A stretch of 64,000 nucleotides of DNA from contig JAQCTH010000001.1 in the NCBI GenBank assembly GCA_027686065.1, positions 85,236 to 149,235 on the forward strand, in the 5' to 3' direction. The translations under genes were made by a program, and so were the position numbers. This document shows positions 44,350 through 54,111 of the stretch, in pieces; within the stretch, counting starts at the first letter, position 1, and each line of letters begins with the position of its first letter. This DNA comes from Clostridiaceae bacterium AF10-41. GTDB taxonomy: Bacteria > Bacillota > Clostridia > Clostridiales > Clostridiaceae. Under the pieces are notes generated by a model, which had not been told where the DNA came from, searched no databases, and was given only the letters and a program-made list of their open reading frames with translations.

Positions 44350-44880
44350 ATGAATTATTTAGATTTATATTTACAAAGGAATAATTGCAAAAGATATGAT
44401 GTATATAAAAAAACTGGAGTAAGTCAACAATTACTTGCGACTCATACCAATAAAAAAATTGAAAAGTATTCTAATAAGGTAATAATGGCATTAGCTGAAT
44501 TTTTAAATAAGACACCAGGTACTGTGCTTGATGAACTTATAGCTTTGGAAAATGAAAATCCAGCATTTGAAGCCTTTAATCCATCAGAATTATTAAATGG
44601 ATTAGAATATAAATATGACATCATAATTATAAAAGGAGCTTATTGTAATGAAATATATAAGCTTATGAAAGGACAGCTTTCAGATACTGAAACCTTGGGA
44701 CTTGAACTAGGAAGTGCTGGAGTTGCAACGATTCTTGCTTATGCAATTAATATGGTTAGAGATCTATTTAGTAATTCTGATAAAGTTCAAAGGGAAATAG
44801 AAAGAAAAATAATATCATATAAATTGGTAGAGGCAAGTCATGAGGAGCTAATTTTAAGGTTAAAGCAATTAGATTACTAA
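44350..44880 (+). CDS. HTH-domain protein with unrecognised C-terminal domain
   Basis: Protein of 176 residues. The first ~65 residues (YLQRNNCKRYDVYKKTGVSQQLLATHTNK, then ALAEFLNKTPGTVLDEL) resemble an Xre-like HTH. The rest has an amphipathic segment GLELGSAGVATILAYAINMVRDLFSNSDK and a Lys/Glu-rich helical end; I do not recognise a family. TTAGGAGGGTGTAAG precedes ATG. Single gene with its own promoter and hairpin. It could be a regulator or the antitoxin-like half of a pair, but no partner ORF is adjacent. Confidence 0.6.
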   Translation: MNYLDLYLQRNNCKRYDVYKKTGVSQQLLATHTNKKIEKYSNKVIMALAEFLNKTPGTVLDELIALENENPAFEAFNPSELLNGLEYKYDIIIIKGAYCNEIYKLMKGQLSDTETLGLELGSAGVATILAYAINMVRDLFSNSDKVQREIERKIISYKLVEASHEELILRLKQLDY

Positions 44881-44909
44881 AAGTTAATGATGAAAAGCTG
44901 AGAATGTGC

Positions 44910-44990
44910 ATTATATAATGTTTATTAAATAGTATTAGGTTATCTGAATTGGTAATCTAATACTATTTAATGCTTTATATAATAATTTTT
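44910..44990 (+). terminator. Long hairpin terminator after the HTH gene
   Basis: ATTAAATAGTATTAG (44924-44938) pairs perfectly with CTAATACTATTTAAT (44957-44971). The stem extends both inward and outward, and TTTTT follows at 44986. Confidence 0.75.
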
Positions 44991-45433
44991 AGCTAAAATT
45001 AAAAAAATTCCACCAAGTGTCTGATGTTCATACAAGTGATATCCATCAATATTATTAGCTCGTTTTTATTATAGTATTATTTTAAGGTTACATAGACTTT
45101 CGTCTAAAATAAATTTAAATACGCAAATAAATTTTATATATAAAAATAAATTCTTGGATATTTTTGTATGAAAAAAATATATATAATGATAAAAAAATAC
45201 ATGTGATTTATAAAAAGAAAAAATTTTCTGAATTTTAATGAAAAGGTTTAACAAAAGTTAATGAAATAAAAAAATAGAACATTTTTATGATATTAGAAGT
45301 TCAGTAAAATTATGGTTGAATAGATTTTATCTAATTAAATTAGGCTATTTACCTATATACCATAAAGTAAGGGGGGAATATATAATAAGTTTATTTGGGG
45401 GTTTATAGTTGAAATCAATAAGGGAGGAGAAAA
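44991..45433. other. AT-rich leader region of the giant galactanase gene
   Basis: About 440 bases with no gene, no clear sigma-A promoter and no riboswitch pattern that I recognise. A short open stretch on the minus strand (about 44967-45053, reading NNIDGYHLYEHQTLGG) has no start codon and may be a gene remnant. Two purine-rich ribosome-site-like runs (AAGGGGGGAA at about 45369, AAGGGAGGAG at about 45420) precede the ATG; the second is used. Confidence 0.4.
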
Positions 45434-48400
45434 ATGAGATTCAACAAAAACTTAAAAGTGTTAATAGCAAAAGTATTAACAGTTGCATTATTCTGTGGAA
45501 TACTTCCAACTGTAAATACAATAGAAGCTAAGGCAGAAGAAATTGTTAAAGAAATAAATATTGATGGAACCAAGGTGGATAAATATAATAGGTTTAAAGG
45601 CTTTGGAACTGTCACATGTAACAACACATCACGCTTATTGTTAGACTATAAAGAAGAAAATCCAGAAAAGTATTGGGAAATAATGAATGAACTATTCAAT
45701 CCAGAAACAGGTGCAGGTTTAACTCACGTGAAGGTAGAGTTAGGTGCTGATGTAAATTCATCATCAGGAACTGAACCTGCGACTATGAGATATTTAGATG
45801 AGCCTGCAAACGTTGTAAGAGGAGCAGGGTTTTATTTTGCAGCAGATGCGAAGAAAATTAATCCTAACATAAGTGTAGAAATACTTCGTTGGGGAGAGCC
45901 ACGCTGGACATGGAACTCAGCAGCAAATAAAGATTATGAGGCACGCTATCAATGGTATAAACAAACAATTGATGCATTTTATAAGGAATTTGGATATAGA
46001 ATAGATTACGTAGGACTTTCACAAAATGAAAGAGCTCAAAATAATGGTAAAAATGAGCTTGAGTGGTTGAAATATTTTACTAGTAAAATTAAGACTGAGA
46101 CAAACTATAAAGAAGATTATGAAAAAATTAAATTTGTTGCTGCAGATGGTTATAGAGATACCCAAACAATAAGCTCTACATTACTAAATAATCCAGATTT
46201 AATTGATGAAATAGATGTTGTTAGTTGCCATTATGGATTAACGGGATCCAATGAATTGACAAAGTTACAAAATAAATTAATTTCAGAAGGAAAGCAACCA
46301 AAGGAAGTATGGATATCAGAAGGAATTGCTCCAATGATTAATGCTAGATATCGTGAAAACATGGAGCCAAATCGCAATGGATTAGGTGGAACTGCAGGGA
46401 TAGTAGATGTAGTTTCTCGTGTTATGCTCGGATATTCATGGACTGGAGTTGGATCAAATCCTTTAAATGCAGTATCTTTTGACTTTCAACCTTCTGTTGC
46501 AGCTTTTTATGAAGGTGCATCATATAATCCTAAACATTTAATATCAGCATTTGATCCTTGGTCAGGATTCTATGAAATAGATGGTGGAATACAAGGGGTT
46601 CGACAAGTGATGAACTTTGTTGGACAAGATGATCATGATACTGAAGAGAATGAAAGATGGATGATTCTTAATGAAGCAACATATAATGATGGCTCTTTCT
46701 CAGATGGTGGAGTTGCAGTGGATTCATCAACTCATAATTATATGACTATGAAAGATCCTGAAACAGATGATTATACAACTGTTTTTGCAAATAATACATC
46801 ACAAACGCGTAAATATAAGATAAATGCATCCAATTTAAGTGGAAAAGAAAATGAAAAGGTTTATTTATGGGAAACTAGAGGTCCAGAAAGTGGACAATCA
46901 TACGATGAAAATTGGATGAAAAATATAGGTGAAATTACACCAGAAGATGGAATTTATACTGTAGAAGTAAAGCCATATTCAATACTTACTATAACTACAT
47001 TAGATAAAAGTGGAATTAAAGATTTTGAATATCAATCAAATTCAATGACTGAAGAAAAGTTAAAAGAGGATACTATATTACCTCTGCCATATACTGATGA
47101 TTTTGAGTATGATGAATATGCCGTAGATGAAAAAGGAAGAGATTATGTAGATAGAAGAGGTGGAACTCCACGTTATACTACTGATCAGAATGCAGCATTT
47201 GAAGTTGTAAAAGAAGCTACTAAACAGACTAATGTAGGCAGTGCTAAACGTGAAGCTATAGAGATTCCTAATGCTGAAGAACATGGAAATATGCTTCAAC
47301 AAATGATTACTTATGACAATATAGGAGCTGATTGGGCTGTATGGGGCGGAACAGATGGATCTGCATCTTCAAGCAATCCTAACACAACTTTAGGAGATTT
47401 TAGATGGACTAATTATAAAGCTTCTTATGATTTCTTATTAGATACACATACAAAAGAAGTATCTGGTAGAAGTAATTATGCACTAATTGGAGCCAGGCAA
47501 GTAAAGGCAGGAGGAACTGACTCACATGCAACATATAATGCACGTGTGTACTCCGATGGTAAATATGAAATTCTTAAATTAGGTAAGGTAGTAAAATTAG
47601 GAACTATTGAGAATTTTGATAAGAGTTCTTGGCATAATTTAGGTTTTGAGGCGAGAAAAAACATATTTACTTTATATTTAGACAACCAAATAATAGATTC
47701 ATATACAGATAATGATTCAACAGTAATGGCAGGAAGAATTACTATAGGAACAGGTTTTTATGAAACATTAATAGACAACCTTCGTGTTGATCCAATTGAA
47801 AGTTATTCCTATGAATCTGATAAGTATGATAGCGCACAAGGTAAGGTTTATGAGTCGGAAGAAGAAGCATTAGCAAATAATGATTCAATAAATCCTATAG
47901 GATATGTTGGAAATTGGACATTCCAACAATCAGGATATGCTCATTATAATCGTACATTAATGAGAACTGATACTAACTTCCCAGTTTGGAACGGAGTTAC
48001 AGTTTCACATAAGGATTCTACTACTCAAAGTGGAGCAATAAACAAGGTATATTATCAAGGCAGCTGGGGTTCAAATGATACAAATGCTTGGGGAAATACT
48101 GGAACTTCTATAGAGATTCAATTTAAGGGAACAGCTGTTAACCTTTATGGAATAAGAAATCCGAGTAATGGAAAAGGTGAAGTTTATTTAGATGGGAACA
48201 AAGTAGCTGATATTGATTATATAAATAATTATGAAATTAATGAATTACTTTGGAGCTCTGAAGAATTGACAGATGGAAATCATGTACTAAAAGTAGTATC
48301 TAAACAAGGTTATATTAGTTTTTCAAAGGCAGAAATTACAACAACTGATAAGGCTTTATCTACAATTAAGTTAGCTCCTACAAGTATTGTTAAAATAGCA

Positions 48401-51400
48401 GATGAATCTCAAGTTGCAAATGCAAAAAATACTGTATATGCAATAAGAAAGAATGGACAAGTATGGGGTAGCCAATCTTCTAATGCTTGGGCTAATTTTA
48501 ATGATAGTCCTTCTCTTATTATTAATTTTACAGGTTCTGGAATTGATTATCTTGCAGGTGCAGGTGCACAACAAAAATATAATTTTGAACTTGATGGACA
48601 AGATGTAGGGAATTTTGGAGTAAATACAAGTACTGGTGTAATGTATTCTGTAAGGAATTTAGAACAAAAAGCACATACTTTAAAAGTATCACTAAAAGAC
48701 AATCAACGTATAGACACTTTCATGGATTACAAAGGCGCAAATGTTTATTATACGGCCGATCCTAGTGGTGTAGAGACAAGTTCACTTATATTCAAATTTA
48801 ATGGTACAGGTTTTAACTTATTTGGAAATACTCCTGATGCATTATTGGATGTTTATGTAGATAACCAATTAGTAAATGAAAATACAAGAGTATATAGCAA
48901 AGGGGATAGACAAACTTCCTACTATATTCATGGATTGAGTGATAAATCTCATACTGCAAAAATAGTAGTAAGAGGTGGAAGCTTTGTATTAGATGGAATA
49001 GATGTAATAACAGGAATTGATTCAGATAATTATGTAAATACAGAATATTTACAAAAATTATATGATGATAATAAGTCTAGAGAAAAAGAAAAGTACACAA
49101 ATGAAAGCTGGAATATATTTGAAGAAGCATTAACCAATGCTAAAGATGTATTAGAAAATGTGAAACCAACACAAAAAGAAATAGATGATGCAAAAATAAA
49201 CTTAGAAAATGCAATTAAAGGATTAGTAGAACTTTATACCTCAATTACACCAGGAGCAGAGTGGAGAGATACAGATGGAAATCTAATAGAGGCTCATGGT
49301 GGATCAGTACAAAAATTAAATGAAAAAGAAATTAACTATGATGTTGATGGAGATGGAAAATTAGATAAGGATTATTGGTTCTGGTACGGCGAAGATAAAA
49401 CCAATTCTACCAGACCAGTTGATGGCGTAAAGTGTTATATATCAGAAGATTTATTGAATTGGAAGGACATGGGCACAGTACTTCCTATGCATAATGATAT
49501 TTTACCAGTTAAAGCTGTAGGGAATAAATTAGAATTCGATGTAAGTCAGCTTAATAAGTTTAAAGAATTAGCAAATTTAACTGAAGTAAATGAAGAGTAC
49601 ACTCAAAAGCAAATTGATGATGCAAAATACTTTGTTAAAGCTTATGTTACAGAGTGGGAAGATGAAGAAAAGGGTATAGCAAAATCTTATAATGAAGACC
49701 TTCTTCGTTTAGCTTTTGAACGTCTTTATGGAAGATATAACATTAGTGAACGTCCTAAGATGCTATATAATAAGCAAACTAAAAAATTTGTTATAGCATT
49801 TCATTCAGACTCTCCAACATATGATAATGAAACATTAGTAAATTGGGTAAAGAGTGGTGCAAAAGTAGAAGATACAAATACTGGATCAAGATATGGACGT
49901 GCTGAAATAGGATTTGCTGTTTCAGATACACCATTTGGACCATTTAAACTTGTAAATTCAACTCGTATGAATTGGAAACCAGGATTAAATGATAATCGTA
50001 AGGGTGAGTCTCGTGACATGACAATGTTTGTAGATTATGGGCATGATGTTAATAATGATGGTGTAGATGATGCTTATGCAATATATTCAAGTGAAATGAA
50101 TTCTTATATGTATGTGTCACTTTTAAATTCAGAGTATACTGGTCCAGCTGTTGAAGGTGGAGAAGCTAAGGTTGGTGAAGATTTTAGCTATAGAATGTTA
50201 CCAGATAAAAGTAGAGAAGCTTCATCAGTATTCTATAATAATGGATATTATTATATGCTGACATCAGGAACAGATGGGTGGAATTCTACAGAAATAGTAT
50301 ATTATCGCTCAAAGAGTATGATTACAGCAGAAGGAGAAACTTGGGAGAAAGTTAGCAATCCATGTATTGGAGCAAGCTTTACTGAAAAGGGCTTTGACTC
50401 TCAACCAACTAGTATAATAACTGTAGATGCAGAAAAAGGACAATATATTTATATGGGAGACCGCTGGAAGACTAGCAGTAATGGATCAGCAGGACCAAAT
50501 TCAAGATATGTATGGTTACCTATTCAAGTTAAGAATGATAACACAATAGCTATAGAATATTATGAAAATTGGAATCCTAATAGTGAAATTCTTTATACTC
50601 CATTAACTACTTCAGATAAAATTGAGGTAAATGCAAAAGCTGGTGAAGGTATTGAAAAAGTTTTAGAAAGATTCCCTAAAACTACAAATATAAAAGCTGG
50701 GGATAAAGAATTTACAAATATAAATATAAAATGGCAGGAATCTCAAATAACCTCTGCACTATTAAAACAAGGAGAATATAAAATCACAGGATTATTAGAA
50801 GCAGACGAAGATAATGGCTATGTAAATGGCAGAGTAATTACTGTTAACTTTATTGTAAGAGAAGGCCAAATAGTTGATTTAGGATATCAAGGTGTTGTAA
50901 TTCAAGGTGGAAATTCCACAAACCTTTCTAAGATAATAACTATTAATGGAAGTCAATATACAGTAGAGTGGGATAATACCACATTTAACAATGCATATGA
51001 AACGGTAAGTGTAAATGGAATAGCTAAAAATAACGGAGAAGAATCACAGGAAAGGGACATTAAGGCCAAGTTTGAAGTAATACCTAATTACTTAGTGTAC
51101 TTTATAGATTCAGGAACTGGAACATCTCCAATATATGATGTTATATCTAAAAACACTACTAATTTAATTAATAAGACAAATGATCAAATTTTCAATAATG
51201 AAAATGCTTGGGGATATGTTAATAATGAAGTTTCAGTAAAAGCTAGTACAGATATTAATGAAAAATATTCAACAGGATTATATGCCAAGACAGATCTTAG
51301 CTACAAATTCACACTTTCGCCAGGAACTTATACAATAACAGCAGGTTTCAATGAATGGTGGAGTGTAACTAGATATATGGATCAAGTTATAACTTACAAG

Positions 51401-51976
51401 GAAAATGAAACTGAAAAAACTGTTAATGGTGAAAGAGTAGATGTATCAAAATCTAAGAATCAGGCAGTTAGTTCAACATCCTTTACACTTGAGGAAGATA
51501 CAGTTGTTACCTACACATTAAAGGCATCAGCCGGAAGTCCAGCCCCTATAATTAGTTGGATCGCAATTAATAAGGATGATGGAGTAGAAGTAAATAAGAA
51601 TGAACTTCAAAAGCTTTATAATGATAATGAGGATAAAGCACAAGGAAATTACACAGAAGAAAGCTGGAATGTATTTATAGCAGCAAGAGAGCATGTAAAA
51701 GTAGTATTAGCAAATGAAGAAGCAACTCAAGAAGCGGTAAATGCAGCAAAAGTAGAGTTAGAAGAAGCAGTCAAAGCATTAGAAGAAAAAGATAAAAGTA
51801 GTAATAATTCTGGAAATAATAATGGAGAAAACGAAACAAATAATGAAGGTTCAGTTGAAGTTGATTTACCAAAAACAGGAGGAACTAGCCCTACATTATG
51901 GCTATTGTTATCATCTATGTTAGTAATTTTAGGCTCAATTTTCACAAGAAAAAATAAATTACAAACAAAACAATAA
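45434..51976 (+). CDS. Giant LPXTG protein: GH59 galactosidase plus GH43_24 exo-beta-1,3-galactanase with CBM-like and FIVAR modules
   Basis: Surface enzyme of 2180 residues with a signal peptide (1-35). A GH59, galactocerebrosidase-type barrel (about 40-520) has RFKGFGTVTCNNTSRLL, GTEPATMRYLDEP and KKINPNISVEIL. Its acid/base is E199 in SQNERAQ and nucleophile E296 in WISEGIAP. A laminin-G/lectin-like domain (about 560-795) and further beta-sandwich CBM-like domains follow, with a FIVAR repeat (about 1200-1263). The GH43 subfamily 24 domain (about 1266-1718) has E1439 in SERPK, E1595 in SREAS and the subfamily Gln Q1657 in FDSQPTS. An Ig-like domain, a CBM-like domain, a second FIVAR (about 2052-2119) and LPKTG (2145-2149) end it. 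Predicted to strip galactose from beta-1,3-galactan or galactosides; the exact glycan is unknown. Confidence 0.85.
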   Translation: MRFNKNLKVLIAKVLTVALFCGILPTVNTIEAKAEEIVKEINIDGTKVDKYNRFKGFGTVTCNNTSRLLLDYKEENPEKYWEIMNELFNPETGAGLTHVKVELGADVNSSSGTEPATMRYLDEPANVVRGAGFYFAADAKKINPNISVEILRWGEPRWTWNSAANKDYEARYQWYKQTIDAFYKEFGYRIDYVGLSQNERAQNNGKNELEWLKYFTSKIKTETNYKEDYEKIKFVAADGYRDTQTISSTLLNNPDLIDEIDVVSCHYGLTGSNELTKLQNKLISEGKQPKEVWISEGIAPMINARYRENMEPNRNGLGGTAGIVDVVSRVMLGYSWTGVGSNPLNAVSFDFQPSVAAFYEGASYNPKHLISAFDPWSGFYEIDGGIQGVRQVMNFVGQDDHDTEENERWMILNEATYNDGSFSDGGVAVDSSTHNYMTMKDPETDDYTTVFANNTSQTRKYKINASNLSGKENEKVYLWETRGPESGQSYDENWMKNIGEITPEDGIYTVEVKPYSILTITTLDKSGIKDFEYQSNSMTEEKLKEDTILPLPYTDDFEYDEYAVDEKGRDYVDRRGGTPRYTTDQNAAFEVVKEATKQTNVGSAKREAIEIPNAEEHGNMLQQMITYDNIGADWAVWGGTDGSASSSNPNTTLGDFRWTNYKASYDFLLDTHTKEVSGRSNYALIGARQVKAGGTDSHATYNARVYSDGKYEILKLGKVVKLGTIENFDKSSWHNLGFEARKNIFTLYLDNQIIDSYTDNDSTVMAGRITIGTGFYETLIDNLRVDPIESYSYESDKYDSAQGKVYESEEEALANNDSINPIGYVGNWTFQQSGYAHYNRTLMRTDTNFPVWNGVTVSHKDSTTQSGAINKVYYQGSWGSNDTNAWGNTGTSIEIQFKGTAVNLYGIRNPSNGKGEVYLDGNKVADIDYINNYEINELLWSSEELTDGNHVLKVVSKQGYISFSKAEITTTDKALSTIKLAPTSIVKIADESQVANAKNTVYAIRKNGQVWGSQSSNAWANFNDSPSLIINFTGSGIDYLAGAGAQQKYNFELDGQDVGNFGVNTSTGVMYSVRNLEQKAHTLKVSLKDNQRIDTFMDYKGANVYYTADPSGVETSSLIFKFNGTGFNLFGNTPDALLDVYVDNQLVNENTRVYSKGDRQTSYYIHGLSDKSHTAKIVVRGGSFVLDGIDVITGIDSDNYVNTEYLQKLYDDNKSREKEKYTNESWNIFEEALTNAKDVLENVKPTQKEIDDAKINLENAIKGLVELYTSITPGAEWRDTDGNLIEAHGGSVQKLNEKEINYDVDGDGKLDKDYWFWYGEDKTNSTRPVDGVKCYISEDLLNWKDMGTVLPMHNDILPVKAVGNKLEFDVSQLNKFKELANLTEVNEEYTQKQIDDAKYFVKAYVTEWEDEEKGIAKSYNEDLLRLAFERLYGRYNISERPKMLYNKQTKKFVIAFHSDSPTYDNETLVNWVKSGAKVEDTNTGSRYGRAEIGFAVSDTPFGPFKLVNSTRMNWKPGLNDNRKGESRDMTMFVDYGHDVNNDGVDDAYAIYSSEMNSYMYVSLLNSEYTGPAVEGGEAKVGEDFSYRMLPDKSREASSVFYNNGYYYMLTSGTDGWNSTEIVYYRSKSMITAEGETWEKVSNPCIGASFTEKGFDSQPTSIITVDAEKGQYIYMGDRWKTSSNGSAGPNSRYVWLPIQVKNDNTIAIEYYENWNPNSEILYTPLTTSDKIEVNAKAGEGIEKVLERFPKTTNIKAGDKEFTNINIKWQESQITSALLKQGEYKITGLLEADEDNGYVNGRVITVNFIVREGQIVDLGYQGVVIQGGNSTNLSKIITINGSQYTVEWDNTTFNNAYETVSVNGIAKNNGEESQERDIKAKFEVIPNYLVYFIDSGTGTSPIYDVISKNTTNLINKTNDQIFNNENAWGYVNNEVSVKASTDINEKYSTGLYAKTDLSYKFTLSPGTYTITAGFNEWWSVTRYMDQVITYKENETEKTVNGERVDVSKSKNQAVSSTSFTLEEDTVVTYTLKASAGSPAPIISWIAINKDDGVEVNKNELQKLYNDNEDKAQGNYTEESWNVFIAAREHVKVVLANEEATQEAVNAAKVELEEAVKALEEKDKSSNNSGNNNGENETNNEGSVEVDLPKTGGTSPTLWLLLSSMLVILGSIFTRKNKLQTKQ

Positions 51977-52085
51977 AATAGTAAATAAAGCTTTAAGTAG
52001 ATCTTATAATCAGAAAGAATCTAAGTATTTTTGTGTAATTAAGATTTTTATTTACTAAATATTATTGAAAATTTTAGGATAAAAC

Positions 52086-52135
52086 AAGGCAGTAGATAGG
52101 TTATATAAAATTAACTATTTACTGCCTTTCCTTTT
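52086..52135. terminator. Convergent bidirectional terminator
   Basis: AAGGCAGT (52086-52093) pairs with ACTGCCTT (52121-52128), with a nearly complete inner stem. A T-rich tail on the + strand and TTGTTTTA on the - strand let it serve both the galactanase gene and ftsH. Confidence 0.75.
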
Positions 52136-52140
52136 ATTAT

Positions 52141-53889
52141 TTAAAAATTTTCGTTAAATATAACATATATCTCTTTTTCATCTAGAGTTTCTTCTTCTAT
52201 AAGTTTTTCAGCTATTTGCGTTAGTTTGACTTTATTTTCAGTAAGTAAATTAACAGTTTCTTTATATAAGGAATTTACAAGTTCCCTACATTCTTCAACT
52301 ACTGGATTTCCATAGCTGTTTGAAAGTGAACCTAAGCTTGATAGCTTTAGCAAGCCTAAGGTTTTTCCCATACCATATTCTGCTATCATAGACATTGCAA
52401 TTTCAGTTGTTTGACTTAAGTCACCTTGAGCTCCTGTGGAAATTTTATCTTGTCCAAATATAATTTCTTCTGCAGCTCGTCCACCAAGAAGAACCATAAT
52501 TCTATTTTTTAAATAATCTAATCTTTGGTAAGAGCTATCTTTTGGTATAGTTAATGTATAACCTCCAGCACCTTTAGTGGTTGGAATAATAGTTATTTTA
52601 GAGACTTTATCTTGTGGTGTTTTTAGTAATGAAACAAGAGCATGTCCAGATTCGTGATATGAAGTTAATAATTTATCTTCTTCAAGATAATGACTTCTTT
52701 CTTTTTTCTCATAACCAGCAAGAACAATAGAATAAGCTTTATTTATATGATCTTGTGTCAATAAGCTAGAATTTTCTTTAGCCGCTATTATTGCAGCTTC
52801 ATTAATTAAATTCTCTAATTTAGCACCAGAGAAATAAGCTGTTTTTTTAGCTATATCCTTTAAATCTAGCTTATAGTAAGGTTTATTTTCTAAATGCAAT
52901 GATATTATTTTTTCTCTTGCACTTATATCAGGTAATGAAACTTCTATATGTCTATCAAATCTACCAGGTCTAAGTAATGCTGAATCAAGAGTATCTAATC
53001 TGTTAGTTGCAGCTATTACAACTATTCCCTCCTTCTCACCAAAGCCTGACATTTCAGTTAATAGAGCATTTAAGGTTTGATCTCTTTCATCATTTCCACT
53101 GGAGGCACTTGATCCACCTCTTTTTTTACCTATAGCATCTATTTCATCTATAAAGATAACTGCTTTACCTTGAGATTTCGCCTTTTTAAATAAGTTTCTT
53201 ATCCTAGCAGCCCCAACCCCTACATAAACCTGTACAAAGTCTGATCCACTTAATGCATAGAATGGAACCTCTGCTTCTCCAGCAACAGCTTTAGCAAGGA
53301 GTGTCTTCCCAGTACCAGGAGAACCATAAAGAATAACACCTTTAGGCATTCTAGCACCATATTCTTTATATTTTTGAGGATTTTTAAGAAAATCAACTAT
53401 ATCCATTAAACTCTCTTTCGCTTCTTCGTTTCCAGCTACAGAATTAAAGTTTAATGCATCATTATCTTCTGAAAAATCTTTAACATCTAAATTAGTAATA
53501 CTAGAAGTACTAAACTTTCTTTTGTTAATAAATATAAAAACTGCTGAAATAATTGATACTAAAAGGATACTAGAAGCTATTGTTTTAGGAGGATTAGAAG
53601 TATTTGTATCTAATACCTCAATATTATTTTTTAATAAATCCTCTTTCAAGTTAGGACTATTGGGATTGGTTGTTGAATACTTAGTTCCATCTTTTAAGAG
53701 TATAGTCAAATCTGAGTTAGTGTTTACAATAACTTTAGAAATCTTATTATTAGTTATATCTTGTAAAAAATTTGAATATTGTTTATTATAATTAGCTTTA
53801 GATTCAAAACTTATATAGGCTAAAGCAATTATGGAGAATATAGCAGTTGCTATTGGTATCCAAATAATATTTTTCTTTAATTTGTTCAT
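52141..53889 (-). CDS. ftsH: FtsH-type membrane AAA+ metalloprotease, short paralogue
   Basis: Membrane-anchored ATP-dependent protease. Residue numbers here count from the upstream in-frame ATG at 53892 (583 residues). Membrane segments at about 9-28 and 105-123 flank an extracytoplasmic FtsH_ext domain. Walker A is GSPGTGKT (190-197), Walker B VIFIDE (245-250), and SRH ATNRLDTLDSALLRPGRFD. The zinc site is HESGH (413-417), with the third ligand Asp in AQGDLSQ. The pore loop reads VYVG where most FtsH have MFVG. ATG 53889 is preferred as start, because AGGAGG lies five bases upstream versus two for 53892. It lacks the long charged C-terminal tail of housekeeping FtsH. Not beside tilS/hprT, so it is probably a second, specialised copy. 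Confidence 0.93.
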   Translation of the reverse strand: MNKLKKNIIWIPIATAIFSIIALAYISFESKANYNKQYSNFLQDITNNKISKVIVNTNSDLTILLKDGTKYSTTNPNSPNLKEDLLKNNIEVLDTNTSNPPKTIASSILLVSIISAVFIFINKRKFSTSSITNLDVKDFSEDNDALNFNSVAGNEEAKESLMDIVDFLKNPQKYKEYGARMPKGVILYGSPGTGKTLLAKAVAGEAEVPFYALSGSDFVQVYVGVGAARIRNLFKKAKSQGKAVIFIDEIDAIGKKRGGSSASSGNDERDQTLNALLTEMSGFGEKEGIVVIAATNRLDTLDSALLRPGRFDRHIEVSLPDISAREKIISLHLENKPYYKLDLKDIAKKTAYFSGAKLENLINEAAIIAAKENSSLLTQDHINKAYSIVLAGYEKKERSHYLEEDKLLTSYHESGHALVSLLKTPQDKVSKITIIPTTKGAGGYTLTIPKDSSYQRLDYLKNRIMVLLGGRAAEEIIFGQDKISTGAQGDLSQTTEIAMSMIAEYGMGKTLGLLKLSSLGSLSNSYGNPVVEECRELVNSLYKETVNLLTENKVKLTQIAEKLIEEETLDEKEIYVIFNENF

Positions 53890-53995
53890 CATTACCTCCT
53901 AAGTATAGGATGAATATTAAGAACATTGTAACATTTTAAAATATTTAGTCTACTTAAAATCATATATTTTTCCAATGTAAGTATTGGCACCTTTG

Positions 53996-54025
53996 TAAAA
54001 TTTAAAAGATATCTTTTAAATTTTA
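53996..54025. promoter_or_regulatory. 30-base perfect palindrome between divergent genes
   Basis: TAAAATTTAAAAGAT followed directly by its exact reverse complement. It lies in the 219-base spacer between ftsH (-) and the 147-residue gene (+), and overlaps the -35 position of a weak candidate promoter (TATACT at 54037-54042). It could be an operator. Confidence 0.45.
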
Positions 54026-54111
54026 TATAAATGCAGTATACTTTAATTAAAATAACTGACTAATTAGACTAATATCTTTATTAAGTAATATAGCAAGGAG
54101 AGATTTTAATA

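Noticed and set aside
44967..45053. Minus-strand open stretch reading NNIDGYHLYEHQTLGG
   Set aside because: It is under 30 codons, has no start codon and overlaps a terminator stem. It may be a remnant but cannot be supported as a gene.
45069..45254. 61-codon minus-strand frame in the AT-rich leader
   Set aside because: Its composition (Phe, Tyr, Ile, Lys) reflects AT-rich DNA, with no ribosome site or recognisable motif.
53522..53791. 89-codon + strand frame inside ftsH
   Set aside because: It is antisense to a well-conserved gene with no signal of its own.
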